A stretch of 64,000 nt of DNA from DASTFP01 sp963744345 (lineage in GTDB: Bacteria; Verrucomicrobiota; Verrucomicrobiia; Chthoniobacterales; Terrimicrobiaceae). A program made the position numbers and the translations under genes. The notes under the pieces were generated by a model. It had not been told where the DNA came from. It saw only the letters and a list, made by a program, of their open reading frames with translations, and did no database searches. Positions 9,883 through 17,837 of the stretch are shown here, piece by piece; the first letter of the stretch is position 1, and every line of letters starts with the position of its first letter. Where the stretch lies: NCBI GenBank assembly GCA_963744345.1, contig CAVUTD010000015.1:186001-250000 (forward strand), given 5' to 3'.

Positions 9883-10272
9883 ACAGGCTTAATTCCCTTC
9901 TTTTGGTACCAAACAGCCGCCGAGCTGCCTTGATGCCAACTGATCCGCTAAGCTCTTAGAAACCGTCAACGATAGTCTATTGATACGGCAGGGGCGATGA
10001 AGTCCAAGGGGGGCCTAAACCGCCAGACTAAGCAATACGAGAAGGTGAGCTTGCGAAACCAAGCCCCTAGGTATCCGTTGAGAAGCGGTCCTCCGCCGTT
10101 CTGCGCCTCATGGGAGGGAAGTCAATTTCCGCTAGCGAAACAGCGATTTTCGTAGCTCCAAGCGCTTTCGCCGTGACGAATCACCACGAGTTTGTGCAAG
10201 GTATATCGCCTTGCTTACCCGCGGGAGATTTTCAAGGTATGCCAGCGCGCGGTGACAAGGCACCGCAATACG
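9883..10272 (+). other. Intergenic region with potential RNA structure, no gene
   Basis: No convincing reading frame on either strand. The part from about 9990 to 10115 is rich in complementary segments: AGGGGC at 9990-9995 can pair with GCCCCT at 10063-10068, and CCGTT (10075-10079) pairs with AGCGG (10084-10088) around a GAGA tetraloop. I do not recognise the SRP, 6S, RNase P or tmRNA consensus. It may be the leader of the downstream gene, a small RNA, or chance. Confidence 0.3.
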
Positions 10273-11040
10273 ATGTTCAGCGCGCTGACTTTTAACATGC
10301 AGAATGGCCAGGTCTGGGATGAAAAAAATCCCGACTTCGCCGAGGTAAGCCTTTCTCGCGGGATCACGTTCCTGCGCGAACAGGATGCAGATATTATCTT
10401 TCTCCAAGAGGTCGAGCGCGGTTTCGATGGGGGAAAGCAGATCGAGCCGCCGCCTCATTATGAGCGCCTGAAGAAAGACTTAGAGGGCTATGATTCCATC
10501 TTCGGCTATCCGCGACCGAATCGAATGGAAATTCCCTTTGGCCTTGGCCTGGCCATATTCTCCAAAAATCCTTTGAGGAACACTTTCCGAAAGGATTTAC
10601 CGCCAGGCGAGATCGCCTTTGAATTCGGAGGATCAATGCGCAAGCCCTCGCATCGTTTGCTGATCGGCGCGGACACTGATCTGGAGGGGCGAGGGTTGCG
10701 GCTCATCAACACGCACCTGCAGGCATTCTTCATGATTAATGCCTCGAGCAATGACCATCACACCCAACGTGATCGGGTCGAGCTCGAATTGAGGAAATGC
10801 CGGGGACCGACATTGCTGGGTGGTGATTTTAACTGTGCTCCAGGAGAGACAATGGTTGAGCAATTTAAGCGTGTAGGCTTTTACCCGGTCCAGAACACGG
10901 ACCCTACGTGGCGCCGGATGCCCTTCATTATCGATCATATCTTTTACAATGGGGCCTTGCGGCTCAAAGCCTGCACCGTTATTTCCACGGATGCTTCCGA
11001 TCATCACGCAGTTCGCGCCGAATTCGCCTTTGTCCAGTGA
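10273..11040 (+). CDS. Endonuclease/exonuclease/phosphatase family protein
   Basis: 255 residues of the DNase I/inositol phosphatase fold. The metal-binding landmarks are in order: ALTFNMQNG near the N terminus (Asn), IIFLQEVE (Glu), LINTHLQA (His), GGDFNC (Asp-Asn), and the C-terminal DHIFYNG and SDASDHHAV (Asp-His). The family hydrolyses phosphodiester or phosphomonoester bonds in nucleic acids, lipids or sugars; the substrate cannot be read from sequence. I chose ATG 10273 because the fold starts there and an AAGG lies upstream; a longer frame from TTG 10192 adds 27 unlike residues. No signal peptide, so it is probably cytoplasmic. Stands alone. Confidence 0.85.
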   Translation: MFSALTFNMQNGQVWDEKNPDFAEVSLSRGITFLREQDADIIFLQEVERGFDGGKQIEPPPHYERLKKDLEGYDSIFGYPRPNRMEIPFGLGLAIFSKNPLRNTFRKDLPPGEIAFEFGGSMRKPSHRLLIGADTDLEGRGLRLINTHLQAFFMINASSNDHHTQRDRVELELRKCRGPTLLGGDFNCAPGETMVEQFKRVGFYPVQNTDPTWRRMPFIIDHIFYNGALRLKACTVISTDASDHHAVRAEFAFVQ

Positions 11041-11265
11041 AGCTGTTTCATGAAGCGTTAATTGCCTCCGCTCGGCAGTCGTCAAATGAATGCAGTTATT
11101 TCCATTTAGCCGCGGTCAGCATCGTCCACAGGAGACCAGAGTGGCGTTCTGCCCCCTTGGGTGGCAGTCGCCAGCTGGATTTTGAAAGTCACTGATCGCC
11201 CCCTTGGCAGACGGTGCGGTTCCGCGTTTTGGCCGATCGACGCATACATTCCGAAATTGAGAATC

Positions 11266-11445
11266 CTAAGAGCCCGTGCCGACATATTCGGCGGTGTAGG
11301 TGTCAAACTTGGAGGTCTGGCCAACCTGAGGAGTTGCCTTCAGGTCATAGACATTGTTTCCGACGATCTCATTACTCTGAGTATCGTAGATCATGACAGC
11401 GGATTCGCCCTTGTTGTGCGGCTCGCTCTGTGTCGTTTTGACTTG
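11266..11445 (-). pseudogene. Remnant or short C-terminal reading frame, unknown protein
   Basis: A 59-codon minus-strand frame, open from 11445 to a TAG at 11266, has an unusually protein-like sequence: VMIYDTQSNEIVGNNVYDL, then TPQVGQTSKFDT, ending YTAEYVGTGS. It reads like the C-terminal beta-rich end of a small exported protein. An in-frame ATG at 11394 would give 42 residues, but there is a stop just upstream at 11446-11448 and no signal peptide. I infer the 3' remnant of a gene whose 5' part is lost or frameshifted. I do not recognise the family. Confidence 0.4.
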
Positions 11446-11530
11446 TCAATGCGCAAGACAATTCGGTAGCGCTTCGCGCTTATGAAAATCCGCCCGGGGT
11501 GCTTACTCCACAGAGATAAATTAACGGCAG

Positions 11531-11536
11531 TATAAT
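11531..11536 (+). promoter_or_regulatory. Consensus -10 box giving a likely leaderless transcript
   Basis: A perfect TATAAT ends six bases before the GTG start codon at 11543. With the usual spacing, transcription would begin at or next to the start codon. No ribosome binding site is present. The -35 region is not recognisable. Confidence 0.45.
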
Positions 11537-11542
11537 GCAAGT

Positions 11543-12082
11543 GTGAACTTTGATCAGCTTCATCTAACGCCTTGGGTGCAAGTTCTGGCAGGAGTTGCCC
11601 TCTTATGCTTGGGTCGAAAACTTTTTTGGGTCTTCGTCGGAGTCATCGGCTTCCTTGCCGGCATGCACTTCGGGAGTGAGATGGCGACGGGACAGCCGCA
11701 GACGATGATTCTGCTGATCGCGATCGGTGTGGGAATTGTGGCCGCCCTCTTGGCGGTGGTTCTGCAAAGGATAGCAGTCGCGTTGGCCGGTGGTTTGGCT
11801 GGCGGAATGCTGGCCATGCAGATGGCCACTGCGCTCGGATCTGCAAGCGAACCGATCCGTTGGTTCTTCTTTTTCGTCGGAGCAGTGCTCTGCGCGATTC
11901 TGGTGACTCTCATCTTTGACTGGGCTCTTATTGGCCTTTCGGCGCTCACAGGCGCCAACCTCGTGAGTCAAGCGCTGCCCCTTGATCACCTCATGCAATT
12001 GATCCTCACGGTAATTCTTTTCATCGCCGGCGTCTTGGTGCAAATGGGAATGACGAGAGCGCTTAGCCGTACCCCGCGCTAA
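11543..12082 (+). CDS. Small polytopic membrane protein, DUF4203/TMEM198-like
   Basis: 179 residues with about six or seven closely packed hydrophobic segments and short loops, rich in Gly and Ala (FVGVIGFLAGMHFG, ALAGGLAGGMLAMQM). The pattern matches the DUF4203 (TMEM198/TM7S3-like) family of unknown function. Start is GTG 11543, directly after a TATAAT box. It is flanked by intergenic DNA and sits before the tRNA-Thr/tuf cluster with no sign of cotranscription. The function is unknown; membrane location is clear. Confidence 0.7.
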   Translation: MNFDQLHLTPWVQVLAGVALLCLGRKLFWVFVGVIGFLAGMHFGSEMATGQPQTMILLIAIGVGIVAALLAVVLQRIAVALAGGLAGGMLAMQMATALGSASEPIRWFFFFVGAVLCAILVTLIFDWALIGLSALTGANLVSQALPLDHLMQLILTVILFIAGVLVQMGMTRALSRTPR

Positions 12083-12346
12083 CTGGTGATCACTGGCGGA
12101 CTCGCCGTCAGAGGACCCGTCTCCAGCAATTTCATATACAGGCAGTAATGCCCGCCGCAGGGTGCTCGCTTGCCAATTTTCATTTTGACACCCGAGGGCG
12201 CTTTGATAGGTTGGGCATCCCTTCCATTCCAGGGAAAAAGACGCTACCGTTTCTGCCAGTTGGATGAGACGGAGGGGGTCTTTCACCCTTTTACGGACGG
12301 GAAAACCACAATGCGCTATGTTCTTTCACTTGGCTTCGCCACCCAC

Positions 12347-12419
<73 letters not shown>

Positions 12420-12464
12420 CAGCCGCAGAGCAAGCGCCTGCCAAAATTTAACGCAACCATAAAG

Positions 12465-13649
12465 ATGGCTAAAGAACAGTTCCAGAGAACCAAACCGCAT
12501 GTCAATATTGGCACGATCGGCCACGTTGATCATGGCAAGACGACGCTCACCGCCGCGATCACAGCCGTGCTGGCTAAAACGGGCAAGGCCAAGGCTAAGA
12601 AGTACGAGGAAATCGATGCCGCGCCCGAAGAGAAGGAGCGTGGAATTACAATTAACACTGCCCATGTCGAGTACGAAACCGACCGGCGCCACTATGCCCA
12701 CGTTGATTGTCCCGGCCACGCTGACTACGTGAAGAATATGATCACGGGTGCAGCGCAGATGGATGGAGCGATTCTTGTGGTGAGTTCGGCTGATGGCCCT
12801 ATGCCGCAGACCCGCGAGCACATTCTGCTGGCTCGTCAGGTGGGTGTGCCTTCGATCGTCGTCTTCATGAACAAGGTAGACATGGTCGATGACAAAGACC
12901 TTCTTGATCTTGTGGAGATGGAGGTTCGAGAGCTTCTCACCAAATACGAGTTCCCCGGGGAAACCATTCCGATCGTTAAGGGCAGCGCACTGCGGGCGCT
13001 CGAGGGCAGTGCGGAACACGAGAAAGCCATTACAGATCTCATGGAGGCGGTGGATGAATACATCCCTACTCCTGAGCGCCCGAGAGATCAGCCGTTTCTT
13101 ATGCCGATCGAGGACGTATTCAACATTGAAGGTCGCGGCACCGTTGCCACCGGTCGCGTTGAGCGTGGCGTTCTCAAGAAGATGGAAGAGGTTGAGATCG
13201 TCGGCATTCGGCCTACTACCAAGACCACCGTCACCGATATTGAAATGTTTCGGAAACTCCTGGATTCCGCAGAAGCGGGCGACAACGTCGGCGTGCTCTT
13301 GCGCGGCATTAAGAAGGAAGATATCGAGCGCGGCCAGGTCATCGCCAAGCCTGGCACCATTAAGCCACACAAGAAATTTAAGGCGGAGGTTTATGTGCTC
13401 AGCAAAGAGGAAGGCGGACGTCACACCCCATTTTTCTCAAATTACCGGCCGCAGTTCTATTTTCGCACGACGGATGTGACAGGCACAATCAAGTTGCCCG
13501 ATGGCGTCGAAATGGTGATGCCCGGCGATAATGTTTCCATCGAAGTCGAGTTGATTACTCCCATCGCCATGGAAAAGACGATCCGTTTCGCGATTCGCGA
13601 AGGAGGCCGGACCGTTGGAGCCGGACGCGTGACTGAAATCCTGGACTGA
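12465..13649 (+). CDS. tuf: Elongation factor Tu
   Basis: 394 residues; the GTPase that brings aminoacyl-tRNA to the ribosome. GHVDHGKT (P loop, residues 19-26), ERGITIN (switch I), DCPGH (switch II) and NKVD are all intact, followed by the two beta-barrel domains ending GGRTVGAGRVTEIL. ATG 12465 (MAKEQFQRTKPH) is the family start; the longer open frame upstream runs through the tRNA and is not used. There is no clear ribosome binding site. It lies between tRNA-Thr and tRNA-Trp. Confidence 0.98.
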   Translation: MAKEQFQRTKPHVNIGTIGHVDHGKTTLTAAITAVLAKTGKAKAKKYEEIDAAPEEKERGITINTAHVEYETDRRHYAHVDCPGHADYVKNMITGAAQMDGAILVVSSADGPMPQTREHILLARQVGVPSIVVFMNKVDMVDDKDLLDLVEMEVRELLTKYEFPGETIPIVKGSALRALEGSAEHEKAITDLMEAVDEYIPTPERPRDQPFLMPIEDVFNIEGRGTVATGRVERGVLKKMEEVEIVGIRPTTKTTVTDIEMFRKLLDSAEAGDNVGVLLRGIKKEDIERGQVIAKPGTIKPHKKFKAEVYVLSKEEGGRHTPFFSNYRPQFYFRTTDVTGTIKLPDGVEMVMPGDNVSIEVELITPIAMEKTIRFAIREGGRTVGAGRVTEILD

Positions 13650-13666
13650 ATCGGCGCTTCGCTAAA

Positions 13667-13739
13667 AGGACAGTAGCTCAATTGGTAGAGCAGCGGTCTC
13701 CAAAACCGCCGGTTGGGGGTTCGAGTCCCTCCTGTCCTG
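13667..13739 (+). tRNA. tRNA-Trp (anticodon CCA)
   Basis: 73-base cloverleaf with acceptor AGGACAG/CTGTCCT, anticodon arm GCGGT-CTCCAAA-ACCGC (anticodon CCA) and a standard T arm GGGGGTTCGAGTCCCTC. The CCA tail is not encoded. It sits 17 bases after tuf and 28 bases before secE, the conserved tuf-trnW-secE-nusG order. Confidence 0.97.
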
Positions 13740-13767
13740 TGGAAGACACAGCAATGCTCCACCTATA

Positions 13768-13983
13768 ATGATAAAAAAAGTCCGCAAATTCATCAGCGAG
13801 GTCCGTGTTGAACTCAGCAAGGCTCAGTGGCCTTGGGATCCCAACGAAAAAGGATTCAAGCGCTACAAAGAGCTTGCGGATTCCACTATGGTGGTGCTCA
13901 TCGCGATGCTTATCCTTGGCGGATACATTGCATTCTTCGACTTCATCCTCATCAACATCGTCGACTTCCTCACGAAATCCTAG
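13768..13983 (+). CDS. secE: Preprotein translocase subunit SecE
   Basis: 71 residues, the short single-helix bacterial form. An amphipathic N-terminal helix (FISEVRVELSKAQWP) carries the conserved E-x-x-K-V-x-W-P type motif in altered form, followed by one membrane segment (about residues 42-64). SecE clamps SecY in the Sec translocon. nusG begins two bases after its stop. Identification rests on the motif, size and position. Confidence 0.95.
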   Translation: MIKKVRKFISEVRVELSKAQWPWDPNEKGFKRYKELADSTMVVLIAMLILGGYIAFFDFILINIVDFLTKS

Positions 13984-13985
13984 AG

Positions 13986-14549
13986 ATGGCTATCCCGCCC
14001 AAAGACCAGTGGTATGTCGTGCACGTCCTCTCCGGTCTGGAGCAAAAAGTGCAGGAGAACCTGCTTCGCCGGATCAAATTGGAGGAGATGTCAGACTACG
14101 TCTATGAGGTTCTGATTCCTACCGAACGTGTCCAGGAAATTAAGCGTGGCAAAAAGACGGAGACGACGCGCAAGTTCTTCCCCGGATATCTCATTGTGAA
14201 CATGAATCTTCTCGATGAGAACAATCACCTTGTAGAAAAAACCTGGTATTTCATCAAAGACACCGACGGCGTGATTGGATTTGCGGGCACCAAGGATCGC
14301 CCGATTCCCATGCGGAAGAAAGAGGTGGAAAGCCTGCTTGCGCAGGTTAGGGAACGGGAAGACTCGGTCAAGCCGAAAATCAGCTTCGAAGTCGGCGATA
14401 AGGTCAAGGTGGCGGATGGCCCATTTCAAAACCAAAATGGTGTTGTTGAGGAAATCGATCCGGAGCGCGGAAAACTCCGCGTTTCGGTGACGATATTTGG
14501 TCGCGAAACGCCGGTCGATCTCGAATATTGGCAGGTCGAGCGAGCGTGA
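13986..14549 (+). CDS. nusG: Transcription termination/antitermination protein NusG
   Basis: 187 residues. The NGN domain starts with QWYVVHVLSGLEQKVQENL and holds RKFFPGYLIVNM, which binds RNA polymerase; the C-terminal KOW domain (about residues 130-185) has FEVGDKVKVADGPFQNQNG, which contacts Rho or NusE. ATG 13986 lies two bases past the secE stop, so the genes are coupled. Unlike in most bacteria, rplK does not follow; a small exported protein gene does. Confidence 0.97.
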   Translation: MAIPPKDQWYVVHVLSGLEQKVQENLLRRIKLEEMSDYVYEVLIPTERVQEIKRGKKTETTRKFFPGYLIVNMNLLDENNHLVEKTWYFIKDTDGVIGFAGTKDRPIPMRKKEVESLLAQVREREDSVKPKISFEVGDKVKVADGPFQNQNGVVEEIDPERGKLRVSVTIFGRETPVDLEYWQVERA

Positions 14550-14550
14550 A

Positions 14551-14599
14551 GAAGAGAAAAGGCGATTGCTTTCGTCTTGCTTAAGGAAGAGAAAAGGCG
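14551..14599 (+). repeat. Short direct repeat after nusG
   Basis: GAAGAGAAAAGGCG occurs at 14551-14564 and again at 14586-14599, 21 bases apart, in the gap after nusG where ribosomal protein genes would be expected. It could be a trace of a rearrangement or replication slippage; no function is apparent. Confidence 0.5.
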
Positions 14600-14611
14600 C
14601 TTAAGATAGGC

Positions 14612-14899
14612 ATGCTCCCCCTAGTTCTTGCTGCCGGCGCCTTTCTCGGTGCGTTCACGCAACCTGAGTATGAGCTCTACAATCATACGCTCCGCGGTGA
14701 GCGGATTTTAGCCAGAGAAGTTGTTTGCCGCAACCGGTGGGGGACACCCATGCTTCCCGACGGCAAGGCTGGCTATAGTCTAATAGCCCCCATCAATGCG
14801 GAGTTTATCGCTCAAAGCTTGATTCAACCGCCGATCACGCGAGGCCCTGTCTTCCGACCACCCGTTGAAACTCTAGAGGGTGCTGCCGAAAATCCGTAG
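14612..14899 (+). CDS. Small putatively exported protein
   Basis: 95 residues with a short hydrophobic N terminus (MLPLVLAAGAFLGAF) that could be a weak signal peptide, then a polar domain with one cysteine (VCRNRWGTPMLPDGK) and a proline-rich end. No family recognised. It follows nusG after 62 bases and may be read from the same transcript. No ribosome binding site is evident. The frame is plausible by composition, but I cannot confirm it is translated. Confidence 0.45.
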   Translation: MLPLVLAAGAFLGAFTQPEYELYNHTLRGERILAREVVCRNRWGTPMLPDGKAGYSLIAPINAEFIAQSLIQPPITRGPVFRPPVETLEGAAENP

Positions 14900-14942
14900 C
14901 AGCTCCTCATCGGCAGAAATCTTCCTAAGAAAGTTCGCCCTG

Positions 14943-15707
14943 ATGCGACACTTTAGAATGACTGAGTCCTTGCGCCATTCAGTCTTTCTTATTTGCGGCT
15001 TCGTGCTGGCGGCCTGTGCGCATCGTCAGCCAGTTCTCCAGGGCGATCGCATGCCGTTCACTGAGCGTCTCAAACATTTCGAGACATTGCATAATAGCGT
15101 ACAGATCGAAGACTTGCGGTCGTACTTCACGAAAGAGGCGCGCATCCAATCGCCGCTTACCCCCCGCTCAAGCGGCGTTGATAGGTACCTGAGCGCGCTC
15201 AAAGCCGAACCGTATTCTCTTGAATTCAGTAAAACCGAGGTTGTCTATTCACTCCCGGAGCGTGTCGCCACGCGCAGCGAGATCGCCGCCAGAGCCGCTG
15301 GACGCTTCGATTTGAAGGAGCGCGTCATCATTGAATGGCGCGTGAAAGACGGCTATTGGCGAATAGCGAGAATCTCCTTTTCGGATTGGTCGCCCATCGT
15401 CGGGACTTGGCGACGAAGCGGTCTCGGACGCGAGGGATCTATAGAACTTCGTATTCTGCCAGACGGGAATTATCTCGTGTACTTGGCCGGAGACTATTCC
15501 GAGCCCGAATTTCGTGGACGCTACCGTCTGGAGGGTAACAGCCTCGTCTTGGAGGACTCTGCGGCAAAGGACCCGCAGCAATTGCAGCGAACCGAGGGAC
15601 GCTATCGGTTCGTGCGCACTGCTACAGGCATGGACTTTCGTAAGGTGCAGGACGAGAACCCTTGGCGCACCGAGCGCTTCGAAGGTCTCTGGACGGCAGT
15701 TCCTTGA
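14943..15707 (+). CDS. Putative lipoprotein with nuclear-transport-factor-like domain
   Basis: About 254 residues. N-terminal lipoprotein signal with lipobox LAAC (ICGFVLAACAH); Cys is the expected lipidation site. Residues ~40-140 alternate short helices and strands with a SNTFTKEA-like segment (DLRSYFTKEARIQSP) that recalls SnoaL/NTF2-like folds; the rest is beta-rich with repeated G-x-Y patterns (GSIELRILPDGNYLVYLAGDY) like a small lipocalin-type barrel. Both domain ideas are inference. ATG 14943 or 14958 would give the same mature protein. Probably outer or inner membrane anchored. Function unknown. Confidence 0.7.
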   Translation: MRHFRMTESLRHSVFLICGFVLAACAHRQPVLQGDRMPFTERLKHFETLHNSVQIEDLRSYFTKEARIQSPLTPRSSGVDRYLSALKAEPYSLEFSKTEVVYSLPERVATRSEIAARAAGRFDLKERVIIEWRVKDGYWRIARISFSDWSPIVGTWRRSGLGREGSIELRILPDGNYLVYLAGDYSEPEFRGRYRLEGNSLVLEDSAAKDPQQLQRTEGRYRFVRTATGMDFRKVQDENPWRTERFEGLWTAVP

Positions 15708-15850
15708 CCTATTTGTCAGACCTTCAGCGAAGCTGATTTCGAGCTAAGATCGTCCACGTGATCCCGCTTGTACGCGGAGAAACTTGGTTGGCGCGGTGTA
15801 TTCAATACGATTGGAAATCGTCGCGACTCTGCGTAGGTTCCTCGGTCTGC

Positions 15851-15925
15851 GGGCAGGTAGCTCAGTGGTAGAGCGGCAGTCTTACACACTGTTGGTCGGG
15901 GGTTCGATCCCCTCCCTGCCCACCA
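15851..15925 (+). tRNA. tRNA-Val (anticodon TAC)
   Basis: Acceptor GGGCAGG pairs with CCTGCCC; the anticodon loop CTTACAC gives anticodon TAC; the T arm is GGGGGTTCGATCCCCTC. The CCA tail is encoded (15923-15925), unlike the other two tRNA genes in the window. It stands alone. Confidence 0.96.
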
Positions 15926-16039
15926 ACTTCTCGCGGGACTCTACTCTCTCGCGATCATGCAATTGCAGCACGCAGGCTGCGCAGAGAGATTGGCTTTTGG
16001 CGCAGATTGACATTATCGTTGTTCGCGGGAGAATCTCGT

Positions 16040-17215
16040 ATGCGGAAAAGGTGCGTTACCGTCAGGCGTGCGGGGAAATTTTCTCGTGAGGATGTTGCCT
16101 CTGCCGCGGTCGAACTCCGAGCGGCAACCGGAGGATCCAATGCGCTCGCCTTCGCGTTTTTCACGCCGGACTTTGTTCCTCATATCGAGGAGTTCTGTGA
16201 AATCATCCGGGTTGATGGACATGTCATCGATCTGGTGGGGGCGACAGGCGTAGGACTTACCGTTGGCAGCGAGGAGAATGAGCACGACAAAGGCTTTGTC
16301 TTGCTTGCACTCGGTTCGCACGATCATGTCTTCGAAGTTCGCACACTCGATCAAGCCCAAGTTGAAGAGGCGGCTGATCCTGCCTACCTGCGGAAACTTT
16401 GCGGAGTGACAAGCCCGGGAGCCTGGATTGTGCTAAGCAACCCATTCAGCTTCGATACAGAGCACTGGTTAGCGAAATGGAACGTCGCGTGGCCGGGCGT
16501 GCAGTGTGTCGGCGGCTTGGCCTCGGGAACGAATGACGGAGAAGGTGTCGCAGTCTTTCACAACGGCCGGCTCTTCGATGCGGTCCTCGTGGCGGTGACC
16601 GGCTTGCGGGTGATGCCCATCGTTAGTCAGGCATGTCGACCGATCGGTGAGCCGCTTACGGTAACGCGCGCTGAAAGCAACGTCGTTTACTCGCTTGGCG
16701 CTCGGCCAGCTTATGAAGCTTTAGAGTCCGCTTTCGAAGGACTGAGCGACGGTGAAAAGGCGGGAGCCAAGGGCAATCTGTTTGCCGGAATTGCGGGGAC
16801 GGAGTACGTAGAGGATTTTAAACCGGGCCATTTTTTAATTCGCAATATTCTCGGTGCGGACCCAAATTCGGGCGCCGTCGCCATCGGCGGCTTCCCCCGC
16901 GTCGGTCAGACTTTGCAGTATCAACTCCGGGACAAGAATGCAGCTGACAGTGAATGGCGCACCCTGCTGCGCCGCGTGGCCGCGGAATCGGGACGCGCCC
17001 CTTTGGCTTCGCTGCTCTTCGCGTGTTCCGGCAGAGGTTCCCGCCTGTTTGGCAGCAAGAGCCACGACGCCCGCCTGCTCGAGGAAATTCTTGGCGAACA
17101 CGCGAGCGCAGGATTCTTTTGCAACGGAGAGATTGGCCCTCTCGATGGTCGCAACTATATTCACAGCTACAGCGCCACCGGCGCTCTGATCTTTGAAGAG
17201 GAGCAAGAACCATGA
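16040..17215 (+). CDS. FIST N- and C-terminal domain signal-transduction protein
   Basis: 391 residues. FIST_N (about 30-220) holds the GATGVGLT and VQCVGGLASGTN glycine-rich stretches, and FIST_C (about 225-370) ends with LLFACSGRGSRLFG and FFCNGEIGP. FIST domains are proposed to bind small ligands such as amino acids in sensory proteins. No kinase, GGDEF or methyl-accepting domain is attached, so any output partner must be separate. ATG 16040 has GGGAGA seven bases upstream; the longer frame from 16007 adds 11 residues without support. Its stop overlaps the start of a 22-codon frame. Confidence 0.88.
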   Translation: MRKRCVTVRRAGKFSREDVASAAVELRAATGGSNALAFAFFTPDFVPHIEEFCEIIRVDGHVIDLVGATGVGLTVGSEENEHDKGFVLLALGSHDHVFEVRTLDQAQVEEAADPAYLRKLCGVTSPGAWIVLSNPFSFDTEHWLAKWNVAWPGVQCVGGLASGTNDGEGVAVFHNGRLFDAVLVAVTGLRVMPIVSQACRPIGEPLTVTRAESNVVYSLGARPAYEALESAFEGLSDGEKAGAKGNLFAGIAGTEYVEDFKPGHFLIRNILGADPNSGAVAIGGFPRVGQTLQYQLRDKNAADSEWRTLLRRVAAESGRAPLASLLFACSGRGSRLFGSKSHDARLLEEILGEHASAGFFCNGEIGPLDGRNYIHSYSATGALIFEEEQEP

Positions 17216-17280
17216 GCACCATTCGTGACGAGCGGAAGATTGGATTGCTTGGTGAACTGAGTGACGCCTGGCCGAAGTAG
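17212..17280 (+). CDS. Candidate 22-residue ORF coupled to the FIST gene
   Basis: An ATG at 17212 overlaps the FIST stop codon as ATGA and opens a frame of 22 codons (MSTIRDERKIGLLGEL..., ending WPK). The overlap is of the kind used for translational coupling elsewhere in this window. The sequence is polar with no membrane segment and no recognised family. It could be a real microprotein, the stub of a lost downstream gene, or chance. Confidence 0.25.
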   Translation: MSTIRDERKIGLLGELSDAWPK

Positions 17281-17328
17281 CCTGCGAGCTCTGCAGATCT
17301 CGCCCCGCGCTCGGACGCGCTGAACGGA

Positions 17329-17802
17329 TCAGTCGTCTTCCTCTTCCTGGGTGCCCTTTCCGCCCTGTTGCCGCATCGATTCAAGCACGTCAGACATATC
17401 CTCGACTTCGTCCCAGACTTCTCTGCTCACGAAAATGGGCGCTTTCTGTTGAGTTGCCATCGCGAGACAATCGCTAGGACGCGAATCAAGTTCGATGATC
17501 TTGCGCTGCTGAAGTTCGTTCTCCGCTGTGATAATGAGGCGGCCAAAGTATGTTCCACTCTTGAGATCATTGACGATAACTCGCTCCACCTTCGCGCCGA
17601 CCGCGGCAAGCACGAGAGCCATGAGGTCGTGAGTGAGAGGGCGCTCCTTGGCGGTGCCGCTGACGAACATGTTGATTGCACTGCCGACGCTCGGATCGAC
17701 GTAGATGACGAAGATCTTCTCTTCATTTCCAATGAACACCGCGACGCCAGCATTCGTTGGAATGAGCGCTTTGATCTGCACTTGGATCACATCCTTGCTC
17801 AT
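17329..17802 (-). CDS. Bifunctional nuclease (BFN/DUF151) domain protein
   Basis: 157 residues; the BFN domain covers about residues 5-135, with VFIGNEEKIFVIYVDPSVG, RPLTHDLM and the ELDSRPSDCLAMA stretch that is the family signature. Members have been reported to show RNase and DNase activity or to act in stress responses. The C terminus is a short acidic tail (GGKGTQEEEDD). Minus strand, followed on the 5' side by the carbonic-anhydrase-like gene after 36 bases, so the two may be cotranscribed. Confidence 0.92.
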   Translation of the reverse strand: MSKDVIQVQIKALIPTNAGVAVFIGNEEKIFVIYVDPSVGSAINMFVSGTAKERPLTHDLMALVLAAVGAKVERVIVNDLKSGTYFGRLIITAENELQQRKIIELDSRPSDCLAMATQQKAPIFVSREVWDEVEDMSDVLESMRQQGGKGTQEEEDD

Positions 17803-17837
17803 AGCCGCAACGTATCAGCTCTCGATGTCTGGGGCAA

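Noticed and set aside
10192..10272. TTG 10192 as start of the phosphatase-fold gene
   Set aside because: The 27 extra residues resemble no part of the fold and ATG 10273 begins it directly.
11161..11469. A 102-codon plus-strand frame in the gap before the DUF4203-like gene
   Set aside because: No domain or start signal, and the opposite strand of the same stretch holds a more protein-like frame.
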